In this document: positions 44,586 through 53,883 of the stretch, piece by piece
Numbering within the stretch: position 1 is the stretch's first letter
Layout: each line of letters starts with the position of its first letter
Assembly: GCF_000502835.1 (NCBI RefSeq)
Contig: NZ_AYVL01000017.1
Span: forward strand, 769 to 64,768
Length of the DNA stretch: 64,000 bases
Direction of reading: 5' to 3'
Source: Mesorhizobium sp. LSJC280B00
GTDB taxonomy: Bacteria; Pseudomonadota; Alphaproteobacteria; Rhizobiales; Rhizobiaceae
Position numbers and translations under genes: made by a program
Notes under the pieces: generated by a model
The model's input: the letters and a program-made list of their open reading frames with translations, nothing else
Databases searched by the model: none
What the model was told of the DNA's origin: nothing

Positions 44586-45189
44586 CGTCTTGGCGGCCTT
44601 GTGGTACTGACATTGACTTCGGGCGTGCCGGCGGACACTCAGGCCGCCGCAGACGGGGAAGCAGGCAGCATTCATGCAAAGCACTCGCGCGGATCGTGAA
44701 GACCGGCTGCGAACGATTTCCTCCAGCGTCGTTATCCGACCGCGGTGCACGCCGCGACATCGGGCGAACTCGCTCCAGGTGGTGTCGTTCGGCGTAGCAA
44801 AGCCGCTCGCGAGCGCGCCCTCAACAGCGCCGTAGCGAGTGACGGCTTTGCTACCGCCGAGCCGCTGATGAAGCTGGATGCGGGAGCCGCCACCGGCGCC
44901 GCCCCGGTCGAGAAGAACCTCTTGCGGCGGGCTATGGGACTAGCGCGAGCGCGACGAGCAGATGCGTGCCGGCATCGTGACGCGCTCGGCCATCATCTCC
45001 TTAGGATCGTGCAGTCTCACACCGTGCCCAGATGCCGGCCAACGCACAAACCTGGTAATCTGTGCCGCCGGCTCGTCGTCAGTTTGGCCTCCCTCACGAT
45101 TTCCCAATCCCCACCACGTGCACGCTCGAGCAATGTGAGGGAGCGCTGTTACAACGATTTACCTTCGGATCAGACCGCGAATTTCATGG
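44586..45189. other. intergenic between ABC exporter and luciferase-like gene
   Basis: About 600 bases between convergent genes. A 155-codon frame (44745-45209) has no family resemblance I can see. No hairpin terminator was recognised. Possibly decayed sequence. Confidence 0.45.
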
Positions 45190-46230
45190 TCAGCCAAGTC
45201 GAGCCATGATTTCGGATTGAATGGTCGTCGCGGTGTATAGGGAAGCATCTAGCGGCAGATTCCCAAATGCCAGTTGACAAAGAAGGTAGTTAGCACCTGC
45301 CTCTTCCAACTGACTGAGCAGAGCTTCTCGCACAGACGCTGCTGATCCTACCACGCACAATTCACTCTCGACTGCCGCATCGAAGGTCAGCGGCAGGTTG
45401 GGTGGAGTGGGGATAGCGTTAAGCTCGTAAAGGAATTGGAAGCTCTTGAGCCATCGTTCGTAAGCAGGTGCCGCGAGCGAATAGGCATGTGTGTCACAAC
45501 GCCCAACCACGACCATGCGGAGCAATCCAATAAATGGCGCTCGATCGCCCGCGCCAGTGTTGTCCTCTTGATAGGCGCGGAACGCATCAGTAGTTTTGCG
45601 AACAGAAGAGGAAGGTCCTACACACGCGATATTTGCTCCATTCGCAGCGGCCCAGGCTGCGGACTCGGGTCGATTGGCGGCGACCCATGTCGGCGGATGT
45701 GGACGCTGATGAGGTCTTAGCGTCAAAGGAACGTCATTGAGCTCAAAATGGCGGCCTTGATAGCACAGCGTGCCAACCTTCATGGCATTAACAAGTATTT
45801 CAACAAGAATTTCGCTGGCTTCCGCATAGCGGCCCGGCACCGCGTCCGCACCAATCCCGAAGTAACCCAATTCGATCGGGAGAGCACCGCGCCCTATGCC
45901 CAGTTCGAGCCTGCCACCGCTCAACTGGTCCAGCATACAGATCTCTTCGAACGCACGCAGCGGATGATAAAGCGCAAGCAGCATCACCAAGGGTCCGAGA
46001 CGCAGGCGCCGGGTGCGCTGGGCGACGCTCGATAAGAACAGATTCGGCGATGGACCTCTCCCATGGGGGGTACAGTGGTGCTCTGCGAGATGATAGGCAT
46101 AGAACCCTAGCTGATCGCACGCCTCTGCTAATATCAGGCGATCTTCGTACTGCCGGGCGATATCGAGGCCGTCCTCGTCCAGATGATCGAAGATGCCGAA
46201 GGCTAGGTTTGAAGGAAAGACGTTTGTCAC
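45190..46230 (-). CDS. luciferase-like flavin monooxygenase (LLM class)
   Basis: 346-residue F420/FMN-dependent luciferase-fold enzyme: AFGIFDHLDE at the start, YAYHLAEHHCTPHG, then LSGGRLELGIGRGALPIEL, a typical LLM flavin region. The substrate cannot be predicted. It lies 91 bases downstream of a HisC-like aminotransferase on the same strand, so the two may oxidise and transaminate one metabolite. Confidence 0.85.
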   Translation of the reverse strand: MTNVFPSNLAFGIFDHLDEDGLDIARQYEDRLILAEACDQLGFYAYHLAEHHCTPHGRGPSPNLFLSSVAQRTRRLRLGPLVMLLALYHPLRAFEEICMLDQLSGGRLELGIGRGALPIELGYFGIGADAVPGRYAEASEILVEILVNAMKVGTLCYQGRHFELNDVPLTLRPHQRPHPPTWVAANRPESAAWAAANGANIACVGPSSSVRKTTDAFRAYQEDNTGAGDRAPFIGLLRMVVVGRCDTHAYSLAAPAYERWLKSFQFLYELNAIPTPPNLPLTFDAAVESELCVVGSAASVREALLSQLEEAGANYLLCQLAFGNLPLDASLYTATTIQSEIMARLG

Positions 46231-46321
46231 TCGATATTGTCCCCGATTTTAAAGAAAAATGTTGTCGTGCTTGGGTGACCAAGCAAGTCTAAAGATAGCA
46301 ATGTGTGATATCGGATTAGCG

Positions 46322-47461
46322 TCAGCGTACCGAACGAGCAGAGCCTGACGCTCCCCTGCCCGTGGTGCTTGGTATGTTTAAGCTTCCAACTATATCGCGA
46401 GCGGCAGCAAGAAATGCATCCAATTGCTCTTTTGTGCCGATGCTGACGCGGATGCAATGTTCCAAACCATTGTCCGGAAAGTAGGCAACGAGTATCTTTT
46501 GCCTTTCCAAGGCTGCTTGCCACCATGAGCCGTCCTGTCCCGCTGGCACACGGGCTAGCAAGAAATTTGCGTGGGAGGGCGTTACGGAAAATCCAAGTTG
46601 CGACAGTGCGGCTGTCACTCGCTGTCGTTCATGTCTGATGTGCTTGTGGTTCTCTGCGTAGGCGCCGCGATGCGCAAGCACGCTGATACCAACCGCATGC
46701 CCGATCACGTTCATGTTGAAGACGTTCTGGATGTTGCGCAGCCTGCCAATAATCTCAGGGTGACCGAAACCGAAACCGACGCGAATGCCGGCGGCGGCAT
46801 AGCTCTTCGAAAATGTTCTCAAGATCAGAAGGTTCGAATAACGGTTGATGAGGCGCAGCCCGTGATCGGGTGCAAAGTCGACGTAGGCCTCATCAAGGAC
46901 GACCAGGCGATCCGATTGTGCCACGAGGCGTTCGATATTGCTTATCGAGAGGAATGTTCCGGTCGGATTGTTTGGATTGGCCACCAGAATGAACTTGGCG
47001 TCTTTTGCCGGACCGGAAAGCAATTGCTCCATTGGCAGCGAATGAGTTTGACATCCGATCTCGAGAAACTCAGCACCATGCAACATGGCAAGTTTGCGGT
47101 TGAACGAAAACCCTGGCGATATCATCGCCACCTTGTCGCCAGGGGCGAGGAAAGCTCTGTAGATGAGTCCGAGCAGTTCAGACGACCCGTTGCCTGCGAT
47201 GACCTGATCCGTGGATACCCCATAGGTATTGGACGCTGCTTCCCTCAAGCTGATGTTATCGTCGTCCGGATACAGATACTGGCGATTGAGGGCCGCCACT
47301 GCACTTTGCATTATGATTGGCGGCAACGGAAACGGGTTCTCATTCGTATTCAGCTTGACAAAACTTTTGTCCGGCGCTGGTCCGTTGGACGGCAGAGCAT
47401 CTAACTGTCGCGTCCCTTGCGGAAGAGACGAAAGCACAGCTTGCAGTTTTGCATCGGACAT
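46322..47461 (-). CDS. HisC-like PLP aminotransferase
   Basis: 379-residue class I/II aminotransferase close to histidinol-phosphate aminotransferase: KLNTNENPFPLPP, NPNNPTGTFLS, the aspartate in VLDEAYVDFA and the PLP lysine in RTFSKSYAAAGIRVGF. Symbiotic plasmids often carry an extra hisC-like gene distinct from the biosynthetic one. It could act on histidinol phosphate, aromatic amino acids or another substrate. It follows nifA by 235 bases on the same strand, without a well-spaced sigma54 promoter in between. Confidence 0.88.
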   Translation of the reverse strand: MSDAKLQAVLSSLPQGTRQLDALPSNGPAPDKSFVKLNTNENPFPLPPIIMQSAVAALNRQYLYPDDDNISLREAASNTYGVSTDQVIAGNGSSELLGLIYRAFLAPGDKVAMISPGFSFNRKLAMLHGAEFLEIGCQTHSLPMEQLLSGPAKDAKFILVANPNNPTGTFLSISNIERLVAQSDRLVVLDEAYVDFAPDHGLRLINRYSNLLILRTFSKSYAAAGIRVGFGFGHPEIIGRLRNIQNVFNMNVIGHAVGISVLAHRGAYAENHKHIRHERQRVTAALSQLGFSVTPSHANFLLARVPAGQDGSWWQAALERQKILVAYFPDNGLEHCIRVSIGTKEQLDAFLAAARDIVGSLNIPSTTGRGASGSARSVR

Positions 47462-47696
47462 ATTTTATCTCCGTTTCAGTCGCACAGGGGCATCCGTATG
47501 AGCTCGCAACGAGAGCAACATGGCGGACGGATTGACGATGGCAGCGTCGCCTTTCACAAGATGGTCGCAACGCCGGCTGCCACGGGAATTCGGCCAGGCT
47601 GTCCTCGGTCGGATCGACTTGACGCGGACGCGGATCTGCATCCCTGCACGGGCCAAGCCGCTAAGCGGTCTCAGCTAATCCGCCTGAGTCATGCTT

Positions 47697-49469
47697 TCAC
47701 AGACGCTTGATCTCGATGCCGTATTTCCTCAGCACGTAGCCAATCTGGCGCGGGGTCAGTCCAAGCAGGCGCGCCGCCTTTGCCTGTACCCAGCCACATC
47801 TTTCCATGGCAGCAATGACGCGCTCGGCGTCGGTGGTCCTCGCGCCCAATGAGTGCGTTGCTCCGGCAGGCGGGACTGTGGTGGCGGCCGAACGAGCGGC
47901 CGCATCCGGCGGCGTGGCCGGATTCACTGCCTCTGGCAGGATTGGCGCTGGTTGCAGCGCGGCCTTGCCCGATCTGCTCTTCCGCAGCGCCTCGGCAAAG
48001 CATTGGTCGTGGGAGCACGCAAAGTCGTTTCTCCCGATTGATAGTCCCTCCGCCAGGATCGCTGTCCGGTGCACGCAATTTTCAAGCTCGCGAATGTTGC
48101 CGGGAAATTCACATTTCATCAGTACTTCAATCGCACGCGGATCGAAGGTCAGGGTACGGCCGTTCTCATCGTTGAAATTCTTGAGAAACTCAGCTGCGAG
48201 GAGCGGAATATCGCTGCGCCTTTGGCGTAGCGCCGGCACCAGCAAGGGAACCACGTTGATGCGATAATATAGGTCGGCGCGGAACTCATTCCTTGCAACC
48301 GCCTCTTCAAGGTTCCTGTTCGTGGCGGCAATCACGCGAACGTCGACCTTGATGGTCTGGTTGCTGCCGACGCGCTCAAACTCCTGCTCCTGCAGCACGC
48401 GCAGTAGCTTTGCCTGGAAGGAGGCCGAGATCTCGCCGATCTCATCCAGAAACAACGTCCCCTTGTCGGCGAGCTCAAAGCGACCCTTGCGGGAATTGAA
48501 CGCACTTGTGAAGGCACCCTTCTCATGACCGAACAGTTCGGATTCCAGGACTGTCTCTGGCAGCGCTGCACAATTGAGTTTGATGAAGGGCCGCTTGGCG
48601 CGCGGCGACAACTCGTGAATTGCCTTGGCGACCAGCTCCTTCCCGGTACCGGATTCGCCTCGCAACAGAACCGTGGTCTTTGCCTTAGCTACCACTGCGA
48701 TCTTCTCGAGCAGCGCGCTTAGCGCCGGACTATCGCCAATCATCCCCTTGACGTGAACCTTCTTGCGCTGCGGTGCAGGGTGCTTGACATCAGAGAATTG
48801 CGTTTGCAGCCGATCTTCCACCTCTGTCGGTCGTTCGCGGTCGCCCGCGGAGAAGCGGTGCAACTTGACTGTCTGTCCCACCATGTTGGCGATCATGGTG
48901 AGCAGCCGGACATCATAATCGAGCCGATACGTTGACCTGCTGTCCAAGGCGCGGTCGATAGTCAGCGTGCCTACGGCGTTCCCATCAACACGAATGGGAA
49001 CGCCGATGAACGACACGGGGTCGGAGGCCCCAAGCACCTCTATGTCAGCGGCAGTGAAGGCCGAATGCACCGCTATGTTCTCGGCGACGAGCGGCGTGTC
49101 CGTCGTCACAATCCGATCGATTGCCTCGCGCGGCAGACGCATCCGGGAGCGCTCATCGCTGTTCTCGTCGCAGCCGGTGACTACGGTGATGTCCAGTATG
49201 CCCTCAGCGTCGAAGAGAGCGATGATGCCGTGCCGCATCTGCACAAACGAGGGCAGGAGATCGACGACCTTGGCCAACGTGACTTCGAGCCGGGCGGGGT
49301 CGGTGAGTACTTTCGATATTTCGAAGATGCCGGTAAGCGCGTGCTCGTGCGATGGCACAAAAGGGACCGCGGTGTTCGTCTCGGACTTTGGGTAAGCCCT
49401 TTTCTCATCCGGAAGCGAAATGCGGCACTCGCTGGCATTTTGTTCTGATTTGGGAATGTTGTGGTGCAT
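47697..49469 (-). CDS. nifA: second NifA, divergent from the copy at 35468
   Basis: 590 residues with GAF domain (about 40-190), AAA+ domain (GESGTGKE), Cys-linker NDFACSHDQC (C-x4-C) and HTH (AARLLGLTPRQIGYVLRKYG). The sigma54 contact reads GAFTSA instead of GAFTGA, a one-residue change in a critical loop. M. loti also has two nifA genes with different roles. I chose ATG 49469, with GAGGATC upstream, because the frame before it (to 49610) has no family match. It lies upstream of hisC and the luciferase-like gene. Confidence 0.93.
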   Translation of the reverse strand: MHHNIPKSEQNASECRISLPDEKRAYPKSETNTAVPFVPSHEHALTGIFEISKVLTDPARLEVTLAKVVDLLPSFVQMRHGIIALFDAEGILDITVVTGCDENSDERSRMRLPREAIDRIVTTDTPLVAENIAVHSAFTAADIEVLGASDPVSFIGVPIRVDGNAVGTLTIDRALDSRSTYRLDYDVRLLTMIANMVGQTVKLHRFSAGDRERPTEVEDRLQTQFSDVKHPAPQRKKVHVKGMIGDSPALSALLEKIAVVAKAKTTVLLRGESGTGKELVAKAIHELSPRAKRPFIKLNCAALPETVLESELFGHEKGAFTSAFNSRKGRFELADKGTLFLDEIGEISASFQAKLLRVLQEQEFERVGSNQTIKVDVRVIAATNRNLEEAVARNEFRADLYYRINVVPLLVPALRQRRSDIPLLAAEFLKNFNDENGRTLTFDPRAIEVLMKCEFPGNIRELENCVHRTAILAEGLSIGRNDFACSHDQCFAEALRKSRSGKAALQPAPILPEAVNPATPPDAAARSAATTVPPAGATHSLGARTTDAERVIAAMERCGWVQAKAARLLGLTPRQIGYVLRKYGIEIKRL

Positions 49470-50359
49470 GTGATCCTCGATCTCGCGCCATGAAATGCAT
49501 GCCGGCGGCATGTGCGCCCGCGACGTCGCGGGCAAGCGCGAAAATGCTCTGACGTGAACTCGTGCCACCGCCGTGTGGTCGAGTACAAAGCGGGTCGACC
49601 CCTGACGCATCGCTTGGCTCTCCCTCCACGAAGCTTGGCCACGTTCTCGGCTTGCACGGGGGCAACCACACGTTGATTTTCAAAAGACTGGAGCGAGGCG
49701 GGATAGTCAATCGAGCTTTCTTTCATTCGTGAAAGGAAACCTCGCGGCCTATGATACAATTCATCAGTTCTAATTTTTGTCGGCGATGTTGAACGACAGA
49801 AATACGGCGCCGGCGATGCGGTGCCCGAGCGGCTGACCGCGCCGAGTTGCCGGGCCGTGCCAGTCACCAGCGCCTGCGAACCAGGGGCGGGAGCGATAAT
49901 CACTGCCGACGACACTGGTCGGTCGCGGCAACCGCCATTTCCTCGATATTGATGACGCAGATAAGGCGGCGGCGTCGCGTGTGAAGGCGCGAAGGTGGCG
50001 GTCGAGCGCGGCTTTCTCGGCGGTGCTTGGAACTTCTGAACCGCATCGTCGCGGTCAGCACCAGCGGCGTCAATCCCTACGTCTCGACGTCGCTTTCAAG
50101 CTGTCGCTGCAGCGGGAGCGCGGCAAAGAACACGGCAATTCTGCACCCTGGTGCCAGCGATGCGGCCCTTCCCAAAGTCGGCAAACCGAGGAGCCCGCCA
50201 CGATGTGCAGCAAAACCGCAAGCCAGAGAGATCGACCGGCAATCTGCCGGAGAACATCAAGCGCGTGCTGGACGGCGGCCTTGTCATTCCCGTCTTGTGC
50301 CACCGCATTCATCCCATCATTGGCGAGCCCAACGTCAGTTCAGGTCATGCGGATCCATT
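49470..50359. other. nifA/dctA intergenic, no recognisable gene
   Basis: About 890 bases between divergent nifA and dctA. Open frames at 49981-50607 and 50027-51133 are shadows or chance frames with no motifs I recognise. It presumably contains the nifA promoter; I saw no sigma54 or NifA site for nifA here. Confidence 0.45.
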
Positions 50360-50374
50360 TGGCATGGGTATTGC
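50360..50374 (+). promoter_or_regulatory. sigma54 promoter of dctA
   Basis: TGGCATGGGTATTGC, correct 12-base GG-GC spacing and consensus TTGC, 94 bases upstream of the dctA GTG. In rhizobia dctA is activated by DctD with sigma54; dctBD is not in the window. Confidence 0.8.
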
Positions 50375-50468
50375 GGCGGCGTTGGTGCAGCGTTCGACCG
50401 GAGCGCCGCGATAGGGAGAAGCCCGGGAGAAGTCACGCCACCTCGATCCGGTCAGGGAGAGAGAAACA

Positions 50469-51797
50469 GTGTCAGCTGCACAAGTCCGCGGCGCGAGTCC
50501 CGCGCCCCGCAAACCCTTCTATGCCAAGCTTTACGCGCAGGTGCTTGCCGCCATCGCCCTCGGCGTCGCAATTGGCTATTTCTATCCAGGGACCGGCGAG
50601 AGCCTGAAGCCGCTGGGCGATGCGTTCATCAAGCTGGTCAAGATGATCATCGCGCCTGTCATCTTCCTGACAATTGCGACCGGCATTGCCGGCATGAACG
50701 ATCTTCACAAGGTCGGCCGGGTCGCCGGCAAGGCAATGGTCTATTTCCTCACCTTCTCGACGCTGGCGCTGATCGTCGGCCTCATCGTCGCCAATGTCGT
50801 CCAGCCTGGCGCCGGCCTCAACATCGATCCGGCCTCGCTCGATGTCCAGGCCGTGAATACCTATGCCGCAAAGGCCCACGAGCAGTCGGTCACCGGCTTC
50901 CTGATGAACATCATCCCGCCAACGATTGTCGGTGCCTTCGCGGAAGGCGACATCCTGCAGGTGCTGTTCTTCTCGGTTCTGTTCGGCATGGCGCTCGCGA
51001 TGGCCGGAGAGACGGGCAAGCCTGTCGTTTCCTTCCTTCAGGCGCTCATCGCGCCTGTCTTCAAGCTCGTCGGCATTCTGATGAAAGCCGCGCCGATCGG
51101 CGCTTTCGGCGCAATGGCCTTCACCATCGGTAGATATGGCATCGGTTCGGTCGTCAACCTCGCGATGCTGGTCGCGACGTTTTATTTCACCGCCTTCCTC
51201 TTCGTGTTCGGGGTTCTCGGCGCGGTCTGCCGCTACAACGGCTTTTCGATCTGTTCTCTTATTCGCTACATCAAGGAAGAGCTGCTGCTTGTCCTCGCAA
51301 CGTCCTCCTCGGAGGCCGCGCTCCCCTCGCTCATGCAGAAGATGGAGAAGGCGGGCGCCAGGCGTTCGGTTGTGGGTCTCGTCATCCCGGCCGGATATTC
51401 GTTCAATCTGGACGGCACGAATATCTACATGACCCTGGCGGCCCTCTTCATCGCGCAGGCGACGAACACGGATCTGTCAATCGGCGATCAGGTGCTGCTG
51501 CTGCTCGTTGCGATGCTTTCCTCCAAGGGCGCTGCAGGTGTGACAGGTGCGGGCTTCATCACCCTGGCTGCTACGCTCGCCGTAGTTCCGAGTGTTCCCG
51601 TTGCTGGGATGGCACTGATACTCGGCATCGACCGCTTCATGTCCGAATGCCGGGCGCTGACGAATTGCGTCGGCAACGCAGTGGCATCCCTCGTCGTTGC
51701 CCGCTGGGAAGGAGAATTGGACCGAGCGCAGATGAAAGCCGCCTTCTGCGGTCATCAGCTTGCCGAGGCATCAAACCGGCTATCCTCCGCCGAGTAA
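50469..51797 (+). CDS. dctA: C4-dicarboxylate:proton/sodium symporter DctA
   Basis: 442-residue DAACS-family symporter that imports succinate, malate and fumarate, the main carbon source of bacteroids. The serine-rich re-entrant loop ATSSSEAALPSL and the substrate/cation motif GYSFNLDGTNIYMT are intact, along with about eight membrane helices. Start GTG 50469 has AGGGAGAGA upstream. An island-borne dctA away from dctBD suggests a symbiosis-specific copy. Confidence 0.95.
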   Translation: MSAAQVRGASPAPRKPFYAKLYAQVLAAIALGVAIGYFYPGTGESLKPLGDAFIKLVKMIIAPVIFLTIATGIAGMNDLHKVGRVAGKAMVYFLTFSTLALIVGLIVANVVQPGAGLNIDPASLDVQAVNTYAAKAHEQSVTGFLMNIIPPTIVGAFAEGDILQVLFFSVLFGMALAMAGETGKPVVSFLQALIAPVFKLVGILMKAAPIGAFGAMAFTIGRYGIGSVVNLAMLVATFYFTAFLFVFGVLGAVCRYNGFSICSLIRYIKEELLLVLATSSSEAALPSLMQKMEKAGARRSVVGLVIPAGYSFNLDGTNIYMTLAALFIAQATNTDLSIGDQVLLLLVAMLSSKGAAGVTGAGFITLAATLAVVPSVPVAGMALILGIDRFMSECRALTNCVGNAVASLVVARWEGELDRAQMKAAFCGHQLAEASNRLSSAE

Positions 51798-52099
51798 GGT
51801 CGACGCACCGCGACCGGTTTCGCCAAGCTGGTCACATGACCTGAACGATCGACTCGCAGGCTCTAAACGGCGCCTCACGGACCATGTATCAGAAGCGCAA
51901 TATGTGTGAGTGCAAATCATCGCCGCCCTAAGCGAATGAACCTTCCGTTATACCCGGCCGGTCTACATCTGGAGTAGTCCAATACGCTGTCGATCATTCA
52001 GTATGCGGGCGTCTCCACTTTGCCCACCCGAAACCATTGTCGAATCGCGCTAGGTGACAGAGAGCCAGCCTGCGTCAAAAACCAATCAGAATAGGATCC
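51798..52099. other. dctA-LacI intergenic region
   Basis: 302 bases, rather AT-rich toward the right. No terminator hairpin and no operator recognised; it probably includes the promoter of the LacI-type gene. Confidence 0.45.
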
Positions 52100-53131
52100 A
52101 TGACCAAGCGCCCCACAATTGCCGATCTCGCCCGCGAAGCCCGAGTCAGCGTAGCAACGGTCGATCGGGTTCTGAACGCCCGCCATCCGGTGCGCGAGGA
52201 GACCGCGCGGCGGGTCCACGACGCCGCCCACGCGATCGGCTATCATGCTGCCGGGCTCATCAAGCAGCGCTTGCGGCGAGACCTACCGTGCTACCGTCTG
52301 GGCTTCATCTTGAGAAAACCGGCCCAGCATTTCTACCAAGACTTTGCGCGCGAGGTCGAAGCGTCGGTCAATTTGGCCCAGTCCTTCCACGGCATTCCGC
52401 TCATCCAATTCGCCCCGTCACATATGCCGAGCGACCTAATCGCACCGCTCAAGGATTTGGGCGCACGCTGCCATGCGATCGCGATGGTGGCACCGGACCA
52501 CCCGAAAATTACAGCAGCGGTTGAGGACCTCAAGGCCAAAGGCATTCCGGTTTTCTCGCTGCTTTCCGACTTCGCCGCCGGCGTGCGACAGGGCTATATC
52601 GGCCTCAACAACCGCAAGGTGGGGCGCACGGCCGCTTGGATGGTGTCCAAGGTCGCAAAACGGCCCGGCAAGGTGGCGGTGTTTGTCGGCAGCCATCGTT
52701 TCCAGGGGCACGAGCTCCGTGACGTCGGCTTTCGCTCCTATTGCCGTGAGAACGCGCCGACGTTCGAGGTGCTCGATCCGCTTGTGAACCTGGAGAAACG
52801 GCAGGTCACCTACGAGGCAACGCTTGATCTCATGCAGCGGGAACCCGAGCTCGTCGGCTTCTATGTCGCCGGCGGCGGCATGGAGGGCGCCATCTCCGCG
52901 GTCCGGGAAGAGGGTAAAAGTCGCGATCTCGTCGCGATCGTGAATGAAATCACGCCGGAATCTCGGGCGGCACTCGCAGATAACATCATCACGATGGCGG
53001 TCGCCACGCCAATGCGCCGGCTTTCCCAGGAGCTGATAACGCTGATGACGCGGGCTATCGAGACCGGCACTGCTGAAACACCAGGACAGACATTTCTGCC
53101 GTTCGACATCCATCTGCCGGAAAATATATGA
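52100..53131 (+). CDS. LacI-family transcriptional regulator
   Basis: 343 residues: N-terminal LacI HTH (TIADLAREARVSVATVDRVL, hinge helix near LIKQRL) and a periplasmic-binding-protein-like effector domain (YIGLNNRKVGRTAAWMV and others). The VATVDRVLN recognition helix is the form seen in sugar/inositol-type regulators. No sugar transport genes are adjacent, so its target is unknown. GGATCC-type AGGA lies just before the ATG. Confidence 0.9.
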   Translation: MTKRPTIADLAREARVSVATVDRVLNARHPVREETARRVHDAAHAIGYHAAGLIKQRLRRDLPCYRLGFILRKPAQHFYQDFAREVEASVNLAQSFHGIPLIQFAPSHMPSDLIAPLKDLGARCHAIAMVAPDHPKITAAVEDLKAKGIPVFSLLSDFAAGVRQGYIGLNNRKVGRTAAWMVSKVAKRPGKVAVFVGSHRFQGHELRDVGFRSYCRENAPTFEVLDPLVNLEKRQVTYEATLDLMQREPELVGFYVAGGGMEGAISAVREEGKSRDLVAIVNEITPESRAALADNIITMAVATPMRRLSQELITLMTRAIETGTAETPGQTFLPFDIHLPENI

Positions 53132-53512
53132 AGCTGATGGATTCTATCGTAAGCGGGGAGTTTCCTTTCATAAATGAGAGAAAGTTGATTGATGATCCGA
53201 TCCACGCGGGGTAGCCGCACCCCACAGGCCTCAGCCGCGGCCCAGGATGAAAGCGCCGATTGAGTGAACGGATCGGCCGCGCGTTCAGGCGGAAGCGCGA
53301 GGTAAATTCCCTGCATCCGCAGCGTCGACCTCGACCGGCTTCATTGCCAACATCTCGACGTTGTCGGTGCAGGGCGGTGTCGTCAAGGATGCCTCACGCC
53401 AGTAGCCGAGCGAGGCCGGCACAGTCCATTGGGATCGACCTCGTCGACCGCCATCTCCTCGCCTGGCCGCGCGTGAAAAGCCGCGGCAAGGCCGGCAAAG
53501 TTGGCATTTGAG
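53132..53512. other. intergenic with possible decayed dehydrogenase end
   Basis: About 380 bases. A minus-strand frame (around 53140-53316: PFTQSALSSWAAAEACGVRL, then RVDRIINQL) has the flavour of the helical C-terminus of ketopantoate-reductase-like dehydrogenases, but the match is too weak to name it. Confidence 0.3.
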
Positions 53513-53575
53513 TGGGGCTAAACATCTTCTGGGACTTCGCACGCGAAATCGGAGGCGGCAGTCAACTCAGCACCA
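53513..53575 (-). pseudogene. nodD: nodD 3' end remnant (duplicate)
   Basis: The roughly 60 bases repeat the end of the nodD gene at 53879-53942 with few changes; on the minus strand it reads AASDFACEVPED and a stop, against AASDFACEVPEEI in the intact gene. It is joined to an IS remnant on its 5' side, so a third nodD copy was probably lost here. Confidence 0.75.
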
Positions 53576-53577
53576 AC

Positions 53578-53800
53578 CGGGCATGTGTTCTGCTCGTTCC
53601 TGGCCCTCGTACTCAGCAAGGAACTGCGCCGCTCTGCCCCGAATGGCAACCGCTCCTCCGCGACCGCCTCCAGGAGCCACCATCGAAAAGGATGGTCGCG
53701 TCGTCACCACCACGTCACGGCAAAAGTGGGCAACGTCTTGAAGGCAGCTGGCATCGCTCTGCGACACAGCTCGACAAACAACTCGCCTGAGATCACCCCC
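53578..53800 (+). pseudogene. IS1634/IS4-type transposase C-terminal remnant
   Basis: GHVFCSFLALVLSKEL followed, in other frames, by IEKDGRVVTTTSRQKW and LKAAGIALR resembles the conserved end of IS1634-like transposases (I.GH.F..FLAL.L...L, then K..V.R...A...L.AAG..L). At least two frameshifts are present. It separates the nodD remnant from the intact nodD. Confidence 0.55.
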
Positions 53801-53883
53801 AAAAAGGTAGTGGTAACACGCGCCGGCGCGCGCCTAACATGCTGATTAATGACATTATTCTTACAGCCGGTGTTTAAGTGGGG

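Noticed and set aside
46540..46560. TGGCAC motif near 46545
   Set aside because: Lies inside the aminotransferase coding region with no matching -12 element or downstream gene in that direction.
47566..47582. Sigma54 promoter upstream of the HisC-like gene (minus strand TGGCAG...GTTGC)
   Set aside because: Spacing between GG and GC is 13 instead of 12 and the -24 element is imperfect.
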